Shown here: piece after piece, positions 24,001-34,329 of the stretch | Position numbering within the stretch: position 1 is the first letter of the stretch | Layout: each line of letters opens with the position of its first letter | Origin: Mytilus galloprovincialis | Taxonomy: Eukaryota; Mollusca; Bivalvia; Mytilida; Mytilidae | Direction of reading: 5' to 3' | Assembly: GCF_965363235.1 (NCBI RefSeq) | Contig: NC_134838.1 | Coordinates: 18,632,441 to 18,696,440 of the forward strand | Length of the DNA: 64,000 nt | Made by a program: the position numbers and the translations under genes | Notes under the pieces: model-generated | What the model was told of the DNA's origin: nothing | The model's database searches: none | The model's input: only the letters and a program-made list of their open reading frames with translations

Positions 24001-27000
24001 GTTCTGTCCTTTTTTTTGTTTTACCTGATGTTCGTTTTTATTCTGTGGTTAGTAACCACTTCGGTGTTGACATGAACATCAATTGTATGGTCATTTTAAT
24101 AAATTAACTGTTTGCAACAAAAGTAAAAAATAATCCAAAAATACTAAGGATTTTCTTATCCCACGCATAGATAACCTTAGCCGTATTTGGCACAACTTTT
24201 TAGATTTTGGGTCGTCAATGCTCTGTACTCGTTTATCTTTCTCATCTATTTGATCTGAACGTCACTGGTGAGTCTTATGTAGACGAAACACACGTATAGT
24301 GTTTTAAATTATAAGTCTGTTAATTTTTAGCATGTCGAAATGTCCTTGTAATGTTTATTTGCGTATTTCTCTGTCCTGAATATTTCTTGAATTTATTTGT
24401 ACTGTAGTCCTGCCATGTAATGTTGTAATTCAAGTGTTACATTTTCACATTGCCATAAAAACGCGAGGTTTGGCTAGCGGCAAAACCAGGTTCAACCCAC
24501 CATTTTTTTAATGTCCTGTACCAAGTCAGGAAAATGACAATTGTTGTCTGATAGTTCGTTTCTGTGTGTGTTGCATTGTCATTTAGGATTTTTGTTGCAC
24601 TTCAGTGTTTCAGTTGTTTCGCTGTTTTCCTCTTATATATGATGGGTTTACCTCAGTTTTAGTTTTTAACCCGGATTTGTTTTCTCTCAATCGGTGTATT
24701 ACTTTTGAACAGCGATATACTACTGTAACCTTTATTCATCAGTGACGCTCATATCTAGATAGTTAACAAGCCAAACAAGTATAAAGTTGGACAGCACTGA
24801 GGACCCAAAATTCCATAATGTTGTGCCAAATACGGCTGTGGTAATCTATGCCTGGGATAAGAACATCTTAAGTATTTCGAATAGTTCATACTTTTGCAAA
24901 CAGTAAATTTATAAAAATGACCATATTATTGATATTCATGACAACACTTAAGTGCTGACTTCTAGGCTAGTGATACCCTCGGGAAAGAAACGATCACCTG
25001 CAGTGACATCGACCTAGTGGTGTAAATAGTTCTCAAAAGTATTAGGAATATAATTTGTCTACATAAGACTCACCAGTGACGCTCAGATCAAAATAGTTAG
25101 AAATCCAAACAAGTATAAAGTTGAAGAGCATTGAGGACCCAAAATTCCAAAATGTTGTTCCAAATACGGCTGAGATAATATACGCCTAGGGAAAATATGA
25201 AAGACATTATTGTTTTTTTTTTATTCTTGTCCCCTTAACTTGTTATGAAACGGATATATTCTACCTAACAAATATCAATGCATACTTTAACATAATGTGT
25301 ATGTGGGATGGCAATTTCACTCGAATCGTCTTCAAACATCGTTGGGGTTCTTGTTTGCATTTCCCATGGTCCTGGAGGTTGTCCATTTTCAGGTCCATCA
25401 ACTTTATTTGCTAAATGTATGGAAAAAAGTATAGCAAAAAAAACGTTACCGTTACGAATGTTCAAACTATACGGACTTCACTAACAGTTGTGTGCTCAGA
25501 TTTATAAGGAAAAACAACTATACAAGCGAACTACATATTTTACCGGTCACCATCACGAATTGGTTGACCGATACGATATGTTTATGACTCTACAAAAAAG
25601 TGACATGATGTCAAAGATACCGGTTATAATAATTTGCCTGATTGTGGCATCGCTTGGCGGGTAATGCGTATGTAGCAGGAGAAGCTAACCCTGTCGATGC
25701 ACTCGGTCTTGCTCACTATTGAGAGAAGGTGCTTACCTCCGTTTTTGTTTGTTTTTGACATTAGAAAATATCGATTAAGTGGTGCATTAACTTCTAATGA
25801 TCAGCAAAATAATCTTACATCTACAAATATACGCAAGTTGGAAAAGAACAGACTGGTTAAGGATGTCCACTGTAAATAAAATAAAAAATTCAATCTAAAA
25901 GTAGAATATTAAGGAAGTTGATTTATTTGGCTTTAATTAAGATTTTTAAAAATTGCAGAAAGAAAATTTCTTACTAGAGTGTGGTACATGATCCAATACT
26001 ATTCTTCTGCTTTCTGTAAATGTCTCCAGTATATACTGAAAAAAGTTTAACTTTTTTATTCTCAAATTCATAAACAGTTGAAATGCGAACATATTTCGCA
26101 CATATGAATAATTAATATGTTTACTAATAATATATATGCTGTGTACCAGTTGTAATGTTGTACATATTATAATTTGTACAAGTTATCAGTGTTTTTATGA
26201 ACTAATAACACAAATGGATGATTCAAGCGCACAATCTTTTGTTTCGTATATTTCTGTCATATTTTCACAACAACGTGATAAAGTCTCATACTGAGCATTG
26301 ATACAAAAAACATTATAAGACCACAAAAAAGACTTTTCATGGATATGAATATGGTATAAGGAGAAAAAACAAAAGTCGAATTTCAACCAGTTAGGTCTCC
26401 TCATTTCCAGTTTGGGGACAAGGAGAGTAGCACTAAATGTTAGATTGAACTATATAAATTTGAATTCAGAACATTAGACTGGTACATTTTAGAAGATAAA
26501 TAAAGGCAACAGTAGTATAACGCTGTTCAAAGCTCTTAAATCCATGGACAAAAAACAAAATCGGGGTAACAAACTAAAACTGAGGGAAACGCATTAAATA
26601 TAAGAGAACAACGACACAACATTAAAATGTAACACACACACACACACAAACACAGAACCGGACTAAGCATTAGACAAAATCCTTTGAGAATAACAAATAT
26701 AACATTAAAACCAAATACATGAATTTGGGATAGATAAGTACCGTGACACGTCTTATAGTAATTATAATTCACACTCAAAAATAAGAGAAAACAAACGACA
26801 CAACGGAAACACAACGTCAAAATGTAACACACACAGAAACGAACTATAATATAACAAGAATGTGTCCCCAGTACACGAATGCCCCACTCGCACTATCATT
26901 TTCTATGTTCAGTGGACCGTGAAATTGGGGTAAACCCTCTAATTTGGCATTGAAATTAAAAAGATCATATAATAGGGAACATGTATACTAAGTTTGAAGT

Positions 27001-30000
27001 CGATTGGACTTCAACTTCATCAAAAACTACCTTGACCAAAAACTTTAACCTGAAGCGGGACAGACGGACGAACGAACGGACGGACGGACGGACGGACGAA
27101 CGAACGGACAGACGGACGAACGGACGAACGGACGCACAGACCAGAAAACATAATGCCCCTCTACTATCGTAGGTGGGGCATAACAATGGCCATATTCCTG
27201 ACTTGGTACAGGGCAGTTTTAAAGGAAAAAATGGTGGGTTGAACCTGGTTTTGTGGCATGCCAAACCTCCCTCTTTTATGGCCATGTGAAATATAACATT
27301 AAAATGACAACACAACATTACAGGACTACAATATAAATAAATAGGAGAACACAATTTACAAAGAAACATACGAATAATAGCTAACAAAAGGCAACAAGTT
27401 TAAAAAAAATTAATACGCCAGAAGTGCATTTTGTCCACACAAGAGTCACCAGTGACGTCAGAAACAAAAGTTTGAAAGCCGAAACAAGTACAAAGTTGAA
27501 CAGCATCGAGGACCAAAAGTTCAAAAAAGCTGTGCCAAAAACGGCCAGGGTTTTCTGTTAGGTATCAGAACATCCCTATTATTTAGAGCAATTTATACTT
27601 TTGCAAACAGTAAATTTTATAACATGCCTATACAAAAGATGTAAATGATAAAACTGAAGTATTAGCTATTTACATGAAACAACCGAAATACATTACATAA
27701 CCCGACAAAATGCAACAAATCCAAATAAGTTTAAACCTCAACGCCAAGTGACGTCATATTAGAAATTGTAAAAAATGACGTCACATTTGAATTTGAAAAC
27801 AGATCACCAAAAATGAAAAATGACGTCACATATTAATGAATAAGATAGAATTAGGATTGATTTAAGATTATATCTGAACTAAATACTGATATTACATTTA
27901 ATAACAATGCACATTTCAATACTTATTAATAGCAAACTAAGGTAGCAATTAACTGTATTATATAGTAATGTCCCGTTTGTTTTGAATCTAACTTCAAACG
28001 TTAGTAAAACATTGTACAGATTACGTTGAACATAATCAAATCTAATAAATGAAGGCGGTGATTAATTTTCTTTACCATAACACATGAATATAATAGAAAA
28101 TACGTCAACACATTTGACAAAATCCGATGAGAATTACAAATATAACATTAAACATTTAAACTAAATACATGAATTTGTGATAGATAAGTACCGTTACATG
28201 TCTTGTCTTATGGTAATGCGAATTCACACTCGGCAAAACAGTCACAATCGGGAATAAGTCACGTTTGGTAATTAAAAGATTAGACGACGTAATGACAAAC
28301 CACAATCTACCATGAAGTAAAAATGTCCTTAGGTAGTTTGGTCAAAGACACCTCGATGGTGTCCATAAAATTTACGGAGTGTCAATTTTAATCTGTCCTC
28401 CTCATAACTTTGTTGGAGCAGTTTCTGCGTAAGGAGCACACTCCTGTATATGAAGTCCGTATAGCGTGAACAAGCACGAGAATAACGTATCAATTGTGAT
28501 ATGTAAACACCATACGAAGGGACAGAGGGTATGTTACTGCTGAGAAATGGGAAATTGATAATTGGGAAGTTGAAATCGTCCCGTTTATCATAGATTTTCG
28601 TGTGGAGTCGTCCATCTGTATCACCTGTATCACCTGTGCAAGAACATATGTGTCAAAAAAACTTATAGCTTGTACAAAAACCCTGTACAAATTATAATTT
28701 ATACAAATTATCATCTTGTACACAACATATATATGCTTTTCTGTAACAACTAGTATAATATATTAAGTAGAAAAAAACAAACAAAAAGATAACGAAATAA
28801 ACTATTGATAAAATAGAACAAAAACAATTGTCTTCTTTAGCTATAAGAAACTATTCAAACATATTACTTACATGGTAAGAAGTAGACGGCTCCAGCTTTT
28901 CAATTTTCATATCTCGTGCTGCCCCTTTTCCCCAGCAACACTGGTCACTTGCATAGTCTAGCAACGCCTTGCGTACTGTTTCTTCATCAATCGTAGGAGC
29001 GCTGAAATCAGATCATTTTAGTTTGTCATTTACTGTTTCATCATCAATTGCAGGAGCACTGGAATCATATCATTTTAGTTGGTCATTTACTGTTTATTAA
29101 ACAAAGTTCATTGAGAAAAAAAAAGATTGTATCTGCGACAGCGATAAAAATGCTGCGTGGTAATTATTTACGGGTAAAATTGCCCTTTTTCTCATTAGCA
29201 CCTTAACCTTTTCAAACACTGGCTAGAACACTGTCTGATGATTCAATTCCTTGACTATAATTCAACGATTACAAAATTAATACTATTGCAGCAAATCGTG
29301 AAGTTTAAAAAAAAGTTAAATCACAAAAATACTGAACTCAGACCGGAAAGTCCCTAATGAAATTGTAAAATCAAAAGCTCAAACACATCAAACGAATGGA
29401 CAACAACTGCCATATTCCTAACTTGTATAGACAGCGCATTTAATGCAGATCTTCAACAGCGAAACAAGACAATTAAGCTTTCTTACCTAACGAATTCGGC
29501 CTGTTTTTGATCCTTTACTAATCCATTCTGTTCTGACGAAGGAGGGGGTACAACCGCTAAAAGAGAACTTGATTGTTTAATTGATTGGGGAATATATCAT
29601 CGATATAACTGCAAACCCTGTTCTTATTGAAATAGGATTTTTGTTTATCTAGTTTTTAAAATTTTTAAATATTATATAAATTAGAGAATTTCGGTAGAAC
29701 AGTTTAAAGAAGAGGAATATTTCTTTCTATCTTTTTTATACTTTTTTTTAACACTTTGTCATCTTTTTTTCTTGTGCAGACAAACAAATGGTCGATATAA
29801 ATGTCTTTTTATCAAAAATATCTATAAAATTTTGGTCTATGTATATAGCTGTTTTACAGGTACTTACTACCGGCAGCTTTTTCCTCGGGAGCAGGGCTGT
29901 AAAATAATTGAGTATGTATCTTTCTACTTGTATAAAATTAGATCTAATAGAATAAATTACCATATCATCTGTATTTCAGAACATTTCTAACACAAAAATA

Positions 30001-30139
30001 AAACAAAAAATTTTAATTCAGTTTTCTTTAAAAAGGTAAGGGCTAATAAAGGCATGTTTGCTCAAAATGAAAACATAAAAAAGAGTTAACTTAAAACATC
30101 AATATAGATCAATCAAAGTACATACCCAACTGAAGTCAT
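17811..30139 (-). CDS. SSUH2-like: SSUH2-like protein (complete, 12 coding exons)
   Basis: Twelve exons on the minus strand splice into one frame of about 368 codons: 30126-30139, 29871-29896 (or 29868), 29487-29556, 28872-29001, 25975-26035, 25286-25410, 22984-23046, 22423-22529, 21905-21997, 20976-21078, 19178-19276 and 17811-18026. All introns are GT..AG and all phases agree. The N-terminal part has the family's alanine/leucine helix and CCWGKGAARDM block, then LETFTE, then GQPPGPWEM. The centre is a ladder of CxxCxGxG-type motifs (CHTCGASG, CFVCRGSG, CNGGCSGKG, CSRCSGRG, CSSCGSSG, CTSCNGHL). The C-terminal part has FPEPEINSASQ and a YYVFGLDN...YP...C ending. This order and length match SSUH2 (ssu-2 homologue), a DnaJ-zinc-finger-like protein of poorly known function. 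One cysteine motif has CxxxC spacing. Introns carry many dispersed repeats. Confidence 0.85.
18079..18772. mobile_element. TTAA-flanked element with GGGGCACTAGCT ends
   Basis: The left border is TTAA-AGGGGCACTAGCT and the right border is AGCTAGTGCCCCT-TTAA. The ~690 bp element lies in the last SSUH2-like intron. A diverged inverted relative is at 32330-32860. No ORF is of note. Confidence 0.65.
18890..19060 (+). repeat. Dispersed repeat, family R4 fragment
   Basis: It shares CAAAAGCTCAAACGCATCAA and the GGTTCAGGCATTTTC block with 33715-33790, followed by a fragment of the ...TAAACCTCTCACTT portion. Non-coding, intronic. Confidence 0.6.
19178..19276 (-). CDS. SSUH2-like exon 11
   Basis: The acceptor is CATTGGAG and the donor is CAA|GTAAGT. 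The 33 codons include LQRFPEPEINSASQRLLVEH and the RRILMQ junction. Confidence 0.82.
19310..20255 (-). repeat. R4/R3 repeat copy, interrupted by an R1 insertion
   Basis: Read on the minus strand it matches 33650-34265: the AATGATGTTGAAAC block near 19390, CAGATAATTTAAAATAAAT near 19510, the GTGGGGAGCTTGAACC block near 19560, and the CCAAGTCAGG block near 19950. It then runs into R3 near 20130-20255. An R1 element interrupts it at 19683-19814. Confidence 0.65.
19683..19814 (-). mobile_element. R1 retroposed fragment with 7-bp target duplication
   Basis: The 132-bp insert is flanked by CTATTGT at 19676-19682 and 19815-19821. The related R4 copy at 33900-33912 carries the uninterrupted site (CACAATAGG on the plus strand), so this is a real insertion. 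The body (AGATGTGGTATGATTGCCAA, then AACAACTATAGGTCACC) recurs near 44577, 45253 and 51766. The minus strand ends in a T-rich tail, so the retroposon probably reads on that strand. Confidence 0.75.
20976..21078 (-). CDS. SSUH2-like exon 10
   Basis: The acceptor is ATTTGCAG and the donor is CAACAG|GTATAT. It encodes RNNRSEHVVEKTSLPPEMVA and a GSIGFEDLQQQ end, matching the EH-E-T-LP block of SSUH2. Confidence 0.82.
21120..21250 (-). repeat. R3 repeat copy
   Basis: Reverse complement of the R3 core (AGGCAACAGTAGTATACCAC, then TTCAAAAGTCATAAATCG). It lies in intron 9 of the SSUH2-like gene. Confidence 0.65.
21905..21997 (-). CDS. SSUH2-like exon 9 (cysteine repeats 5-6)
   Basis: The acceptor is GATTACAG and the donor is CTTG|GTAAGA. 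It encodes CSSCGSSGRRTCTSCNGHLQ and LLWFQKLIIS. The split Trp codon joins to the next exon. The longer minus-strand ORF that overlaps it is mostly intron. Confidence 0.8.
22423..22529 (-). CDS. SSUH2-like exon 8 (cysteine repeats 3-4)
   Basis: The acceptor is TATACAG and the donor is TAAG|GTATGT. It holds VKCNGGCSGKG, where the cysteines are three residues apart instead of two, and CSRCSGRG. Confidence 0.82.
22640..22935. repeat. R1 trace and poly-C tract
   Basis: GTAGATGTGGTATGATTGTTAAT at 22640 is a short R1-like trace. A CCTCC(C)n run covers 22914-22935. Both are intronic. Confidence 0.5.
22984..23046 (-). CDS. SSUH2-like exon 7 (cysteine repeats 1-2)
   Basis: The acceptor is CATTGCAG and the donor is CAT|GTGAGT, phase 0 at both ends. 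The 21 codons hold CHTCGASG and CFVCRGSG. Confidence 0.82.
23285..23395 (-). repeat. R3 repeat copy
   Basis: Reverse complement of the R3 core with an internal T-rich expansion. It is intronic. Confidence 0.55.
24040..24310 (-). repeat. R2 repeat copy
   Basis: It is the reverse complement of the R2 consensus; TTAGCCGTATTTGGCACAAC and GAGTCTTATGTAGACGAAAC are shared with 31090-31210. Confidence 0.65.
24470..24735 (-). repeat. R4-R3 repeat copy
   Basis: It reads R4 (AACCTGGTTTTGCCGCTAGC) straight into R3 (CAGTAGTATATCGCTGTTCA) on the minus strand, which shows the two are parts of one family. Confidence 0.6.
24736..25190 (+). repeat. Two R2 copies in direct order
   Basis: The first copy runs from about 24738 to 24990 and the second from about 25060 to 25190. 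Both have CTCAYCAGTGACGCTCA and GAGGACCCAAAATTCC. They lie in intron 6 of the SSUH2-like gene. Confidence 0.65.
25286..25410 (-). CDS. SSUH2-like exon 6
   Basis: The acceptor is ACATTTAG and the donor is AAA|GTATGC. The 41 codons contain GQPPGPWEM and the IAIPHTHYVK segment that leads into the cysteine repeats. Confidence 0.85.
25975..26035 (-). CDS. SSUH2-like exon 5
   Basis: The acceptor is TTTTTTCAG and the donor is CTCTA|GTAAGA. It encodes YILETFTESRRIVLDHVPHS; LETFTE is characteristic. The exon lies after a 2.8 kb intron that carries repeats. Confidence 0.82.
26490..26860 (+). repeat. R3 copy plus (AC)n and Penelope-like tail sequence
   Basis: R3 from about 26495 to 26620, (AC)n at 26632-26648, then a block (AATATAACATTAAAACCAAA ... 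GATAGATAAGTACCGTGACA) that matches 28135-28200. It lies in intron 4 of the SSUH2-like gene. Confidence 0.6.
26861..27182. repeat. Dispersed repeat with GGAC/GAAC array
   Basis: Its ends carry inverted GCCCCAC-type sequence (26880 and 27170). The inner part reads GTTTGAAGTCGATTGGACTT, then a tetranucleotide array of GGAC and GAAC at 27062-27136. ORFs across the array are artefacts. Confidence 0.6.
27183..27640 (+). repeat. R4 fragment followed by R2 copy
   Basis: R4 (CATATTCCTGACTTGGTACA, then GGTGGGTTGAACCTGG) spans about 27183-27370. R2 (CACCAGTGACG ... GTGCCAAAAACGGC) spans about 27405-27640. Confidence 0.6.
27749..27828. promoter_or_regulatory. Three CRE-type octamers in intron 4
   Basis: TGACGTCA occurs near 27751, 27776 and 27821 within 80 bp of intron 4 of the SSUH2-like gene. 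As at 16.3 kb, the motif is exact, but function is inferred and a repeat origin is possible. Confidence 0.4.
28040..28490 (-). pseudogene. Penelope-like RT C-terminus relic
   Basis: Minus-strand frames across 28340-28490 read ...ACSRYTDFI..., SVLLTQKLLQQSYEEDRLK and KFYGHHRG. This is the thumb region also seen downstream of the YLDD box in the element at 46.3 kb. Frames are broken. The non-coding tail at 28040-28335 also matches 26660-26760. Confidence 0.5.
28872..29001 (-). CDS. SSUH2-like exon 4
   Basis: The acceptor is GATTTCAG and the donor is CAT|GTAAGT. The 43 codons include EETVRKALLDYASDQCCWGK and AARDMKIEKLEPS, one of the most conserved blocks of the SSUH2 family. Confidence 0.85.
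29335..29440 (+). repeat. R4 fragment
   Basis: GGAAAGTCCCTAATGAAAT and CAAAAGCTCAAACACATCAA match 33690-33745. It lies in intron 3 of the SSUH2-like gene. Confidence 0.55.
29487..29556 (-). CDS. SSUH2-like exon 3
   Basis: The acceptor is TCTTTTAG and the donor is TTAG|GTAAGA. It encodes VVPPPSSEQNGLVKDQKQAE plus FV, a low-complexity linker before the conserved region. Confidence 0.72.
29868..29896 (-). CDS. SSUH2-like exon 2, tandem donor
   Basis: After the acceptor ATTTTACAG it encodes PAPEEKAA. Two donors 3 bp apart are possible, GTAGTA after 29871 and the stronger GTAAGT after 29868. Both keep phase, so the product may differ by one residue. Confidence 0.6.
30126..30139 (-). CDS. SSUH2-like exon 1 (start)
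   Basis: ATG at 30139-30137 begins MTSVG; the donor is GG|GTATG. The exon has only 14 coding bases. The start was chosen because its phase fits exon 2 and the 29-30 kb exons need a short N-terminus. The 5'UTR and promoter upstream are not defined. Confidence 0.6.
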
Positions 30140-30540
30140 TTTGATACCTTACGATATAGAAAACCGTTGTGAATTAAATATTAAATCGTCGTCAACTATT
30201 CACACTAATATGCACTATATTTATATGACCGTCAACTACGTATAATGATTCCGAGGTATGTCATTGTTTCTTAAGGGGCAAAACAATGTATTTATACATG
30301 CCAGTTATTTAAAAAGATGACTCCAAAAACATAAACATTGATTTGCAAACATTGCAAAATTTGAAACAATCAATTACTATAGACGATTTAAACCTAGACA
30401 TTGGGTTTTCCCGCTTTAGAATTGACCGACCGAGAAAAGATAGGGAAAAGAAGTAGTGTCAACAGTTTACAAGCAGAGAGTTGCGGCCAATTTACCGTTC
30501 ACTTATTTTACACATTTTCACGAATGACTCTTATGAAGAA

Positions 30541-30735
30541 GGATCTGCTGGCCCTTCCGGAACACCTCAGATCATCCACGTTATTTTTCGTGTCCGTCAT
30601 GCAATCTTCTGTTTTTAATGTAGATTATTGTTAATTTGTTTGAGTTTGTCTTTTTGCTGTCTTTTGTCATGGCATTGTCATTGTATCCCGAATTTAAAAT
30701 GTACGAGTTATCTCCCATTGGTATCTTCCTCATCT
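30541..30735 (+). repeat. Penelope-like 3' tail fragment
   Basis: CCTTCCGGAACACCTCAGAT lines up with CCTTCCGGAGCACCTGAGAT at 35012. Later GTCATGGCATTGTCA and TCTCCCATTGGTATC blocks follow. It is close upstream of the SSUH2-like start codon, so regulatory effects on that gene are possible but unproven. Confidence 0.55.
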
Positions 30736-31054
30736 TTTTTTTCAAAATGTCTTCCAATATTTATTAAAATCATTTTGTGTGTTTATGTAAATATAACTAC
30801 ATTGTAGAATATTTTGTAAAAAATGCCTTTAAATGCAATTTTGATAGAATTTGACAGAATAGTATCTAGGTTAATTTTACTTGTATTAGTTTCATATAAG
30901 GGATCAAAATCAGAATGTTGTTGAATTTCCTTGAGTTTGACCCCTTAGCTAGACAGTTGAATGCACCGAAATAAATCAAACCGAAATTATATTTTAGGAC
31001 AGGCATAGTGAGGCTTAAGTTTTTTCACAACAGTTTGCAAATAGCTATCAAAAG

Positions 31055-31315
31055 TACCAGGATTATAATTTAGTACGCCAGACGCGCGTTTCGTCTACAT
31101 AAGACTCATCAGTGACGCTCATATAAAAATAGTTATAAAGCCAAACTATACAAAGTTGAAGAGCATAGAGGATCTATAATTCCAAAAAGTTGTGCCAAAT
31201 ACGGCTAAGGTAATCTATTCCTGGGACAAGAAAATCCTTAGTTTTTCGAAAAATTCAAAGTTTTGTATCAGGAAATTTATAAAAATGATCACATAATTGA
31301 TATTCATGTCAAAAA
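31055..31315 (+). repeat. R2 copy, best preserved
   Basis: It runs from GCCAGACGCGCGTTTCGTCT through CATAAGACTCATCAGTGACG and GTGCCAAATACGGCTAAGGT to TTGATATTCATGTC. Useful as the reference copy for the family. Confidence 0.7.
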
Positions 31316-32329
31316 TATGTGAAATTAAAGATGTAATATAAATCATCGTTTCATAACAATTATATAGAACGTTTCATAATATCATTTGATGGATGTATGT
31401 TAAATTGTTAAAAAAGATTCAGAAATTTGACGATTTTTTATTGTTAACCATGGAGTGTCACCTCAAAATCCACCTATCACCAAAATTATTTAAAATCTCT
31501 ATTTGTTTCCCTTAATTTTAACCAGTTATCAATGTCTTCCTTTTTTCAAGATATTTTAATCACGAATGCATCAACTTGTTATAACTAAACTGAAATAATA
31601 ATTTATTCCAAATGACATGCCAAAACTAATTGATTGATCCTGGGATTGATCATAACAATGCCTTTAAAGGGCTGACTGAATGAAAATGTTAAAAATGCGA
31701 CCACTATTTAAATCATGTCGATCATATTGGGTTTTCCAAAGATTTTACCATGACCGAATTCGACAAGTTCAATTTAAAATTGTGACATTTTAAACTAGAG
31801 GCTCCATGAAGCATGAGATCAAGTCTTTACAACTCCTTGGACTTTAGAGCGATTATATCTAGGGATTTAAAACCGAACATTCTTTTTTTATTCAAAATCC
31901 TGGTAAATTTTACAAAATCAGATTGCAATATTGAAATCATAAAAACATGCGACAAAATAAAAATGTGTATAAATATACAAAATTTAACGTAATTATTGTA
32001 AGCGTATATAAAACAATATCATATTCAATTATCGAGAGGTGAAAGATACTTAAGGGACATTCAAACTCTCATGACGAAAATAAACTGACAATATGCCATT
32101 ACAAAAAACTATAAATGACCAAAAGACATACAACAGTTTACAAAACACAAAACATAAAACCAAAGACTATAGAACGCATTTAAAACATAATCGAACATTA
32201 ATCACTCTCTTTCTCTGTAAGGAATCAAAATTTTCAAGTGGCAAGCAAAGATTGTCAGAGTCACCATGCTAATCTGAACAATACTATGTATGTCATATAC
32301 TTTGCGTTATACTTAATTTTGTATTATTT
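31316..32329. other. No gene seen
   Basis: AT-rich, short ORFs only. I see no exon or recognisable repeat boundary. Confidence 0.35.
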
Positions 32330-32860
32330 ATAATAAGAGTTCTTCAAAGTATTCAAATGAGTATTTGCTGTCAAATTCATTTCACTCATTTGACTCAAAT
32401 TCTCATATTTATAACATGCTAAAACTTATATCAAAATTGAAATAAGTACGAAATGAATAGTTAACAATGCATATACTTGATAAGAGTTAACAGCATTTCG
32501 TGTGCAGTTTAGTCAAGACGCCATCTAATTAAATTTTGAGATGACCTTTGAAGATTGTCGACGGTTACATTACGCGATATAAACATGACATAAGTATAAA
32601 TAGCTAGCGACCTCGTGCAATTGGATTTTTCCAGGTCTGTTTTATTTCATGTTGTAGATTAAAATATTAAATTACTTATCGTTTTTACCTATATAATAGT
32701 GATAGTCAACGAAATGGTTCACCTAGCTTTGTTTCACTTCTAATGGCTGGACACGACTTATAAATGCATAACCAACCTCTTGATAATGGGTTTAATTAAA
32801 GTTCATATGAATACAGATTCAATGAGGTCGAAATATTCACCTGCAAGTGAATAAATCATC
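32330..32860 (-). repeat. Inverted relative of the 18.1-18.8 kb element
   Basis: Blocks such as ATTTGACTCAAATTCTCATA, AGACGCCATCTAATTA, TGCAATTGGATTTTT and CACCTGCAAGTGAAT pair with the reverse complement of 18220-18745. The TTAA ends are not preserved. Confidence 0.55.
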
Positions 32861-33049
32861 AGCGATGGCTCTGCAAAGATAGACATCCAAAAATATATAT
32901 TACGCCAAGAGCATCTACCGGACTGTAGCACTCTCGACCAATAATATAAAAATATTTCCTAACTTATGCAAATTATATAAGAATTATCTGTATGTCACAC
33001 AGTGCGGAATCCGATCGCGGATCATGTTTGCGCACTGGAAGGAGAGCTG

Positions 33050-33560
33050 GTTGGTTAGTCCAACCATTGGAGGGCAATCGTGAATCCCTCGACTGTCTCT
33101 TGGAATTCTCTTCCAGATGGTTCCACTGCACTATCGTTTATGGAAAAAATACTTCTTTCTAATGTCTGTTTGCAGTCAATCAATTTGCATGATCTGCTAT
33201 TTCTGGTTTCTTGTCTTTCTACAATGTTCGATCTAGATCGTATATTTGAATGTCTTGCCTTAACTTGTCGTTTCTTTCGGATTTCTTGTAACGTACCTTG
33301 TTTCTCTGGATTTGTAGTCGTGCAGAATGAAAACTGCACCTATTTTCTGTATGCTTTCTATCTTTTATATTATCCTGATGGTAAATGGGTCCCAAATGAC
33401 AACAACGAATTTTAGTACAGATCTAACCATGGCTAAGTAAGTAGGCTAGATTTTTGCACTCTTTGAGGCACTAGCGTAAGTTTCTAATCAGGAAACCTAG
33501 TGTGCAGTTTGTCTTGCTTGATGTTTCCCTGTGTGGCTTGTCCACTTTAGGTCATTAGAT
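33050..33560 (-). pseudogene. Degenerate non-LTR retrotransposon C-terminus
   Basis: Broken minus-strand frames read AMVRSVLKFVVVIWDPF, then IESIQKIGAVFILHDYKSRE, and further on FFP-TIVQWNHL. These are the C-terminal landmarks of LINE reverse transcriptases (R-x-x-LEY...WDP, and the FFPRTI-WN box). Stops and frameshifts show it is dead. The plus-strand ORF across it is incidental. Confidence 0.5.
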
Positions 33561-33649
33561 AAATCAAGGATTTATATAGTAAGAATCCTTAGATATATTA
33601 AGACAAAGGAAAGGATTTGTTTGGACTTGCTCTAAAATGCGGTTGTCTA

Positions 33650-34265
33650 GTTGGTAGAAAAAAGTAAAATCACAGGAAAACGGAACTCAAAAAGGATAGT
33701 CCTTTATCAAATGCCAAAATCAAAAGCTCAAACACACCAAACGAATGGATAACAACTGTCATATTCCTGACTTGGTACAGGCATTTTCTTATATGTAGAA
33801 AATGGTGGATTGAACCTGGTTTTATAGCTAGCTTAACATCTCACTTGGCAGTCGCATCAAATTCCAACATAATGACAACGATTCGTGAACACAATAAACA
33901 GACACAATAGGTAAAAAAAAGTCAAAAATAGGGGTACAGCAGTCAACATTGTGTTAATATCATCTTAATCACTATGAAAACAAACAAATGTAACAAAGAA
34001 GTACAAAAAGGCATACATCAATTTAACAACCTAATAAGAACAATAAGAATAATACAATACCCCTAAAAATCAAAACTCTACCTGTGGGGAGCTTGAACCC
34101 TTCATACTTTAAAATAATATATATATATGTGTGTGTGTGTGTGTGTACAGATAATTTAAAATAAATAAAATAGAATGCACAAAGAGTATGACAAGGTAAA
34201 CAGAATTAACAACACTAACCAAAATACTTGGGGTTATAAATGATGTTGAAACTTTTTGGATGCCA
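33650..34265 (+). repeat. R4 repeat, longest copy
   Basis: About 0.6 kb, from ACGGAACTCAAAAAGGATAG to GTTATAAATGATGTTGAAAC. It includes a TA/GT microsatellite at 34117-34146. It supplies the empty site for the R1 insertion at 19683. It is non-coding and probably a non-autonomous element. Confidence 0.65.
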
Positions 34266-34329
34266 ATGAAATAAGACTTAATATAAAATATTTGCTACGT
34301 GTAGTTTTATTGTGAAACTGCCTATTCTA

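Noticed and set aside
26965..27387. 140-codon minus-strand ORF with RPFVRPSVRS-like repeats
   Set aside because: It is translation of the GGAC/GAAC tetranucleotide array in a dispersed repeat.
33080..33415. 111-codon plus-strand ORF
   Set aside because: It is antisense to a degenerate LINE C-terminus that explains the sequence better.
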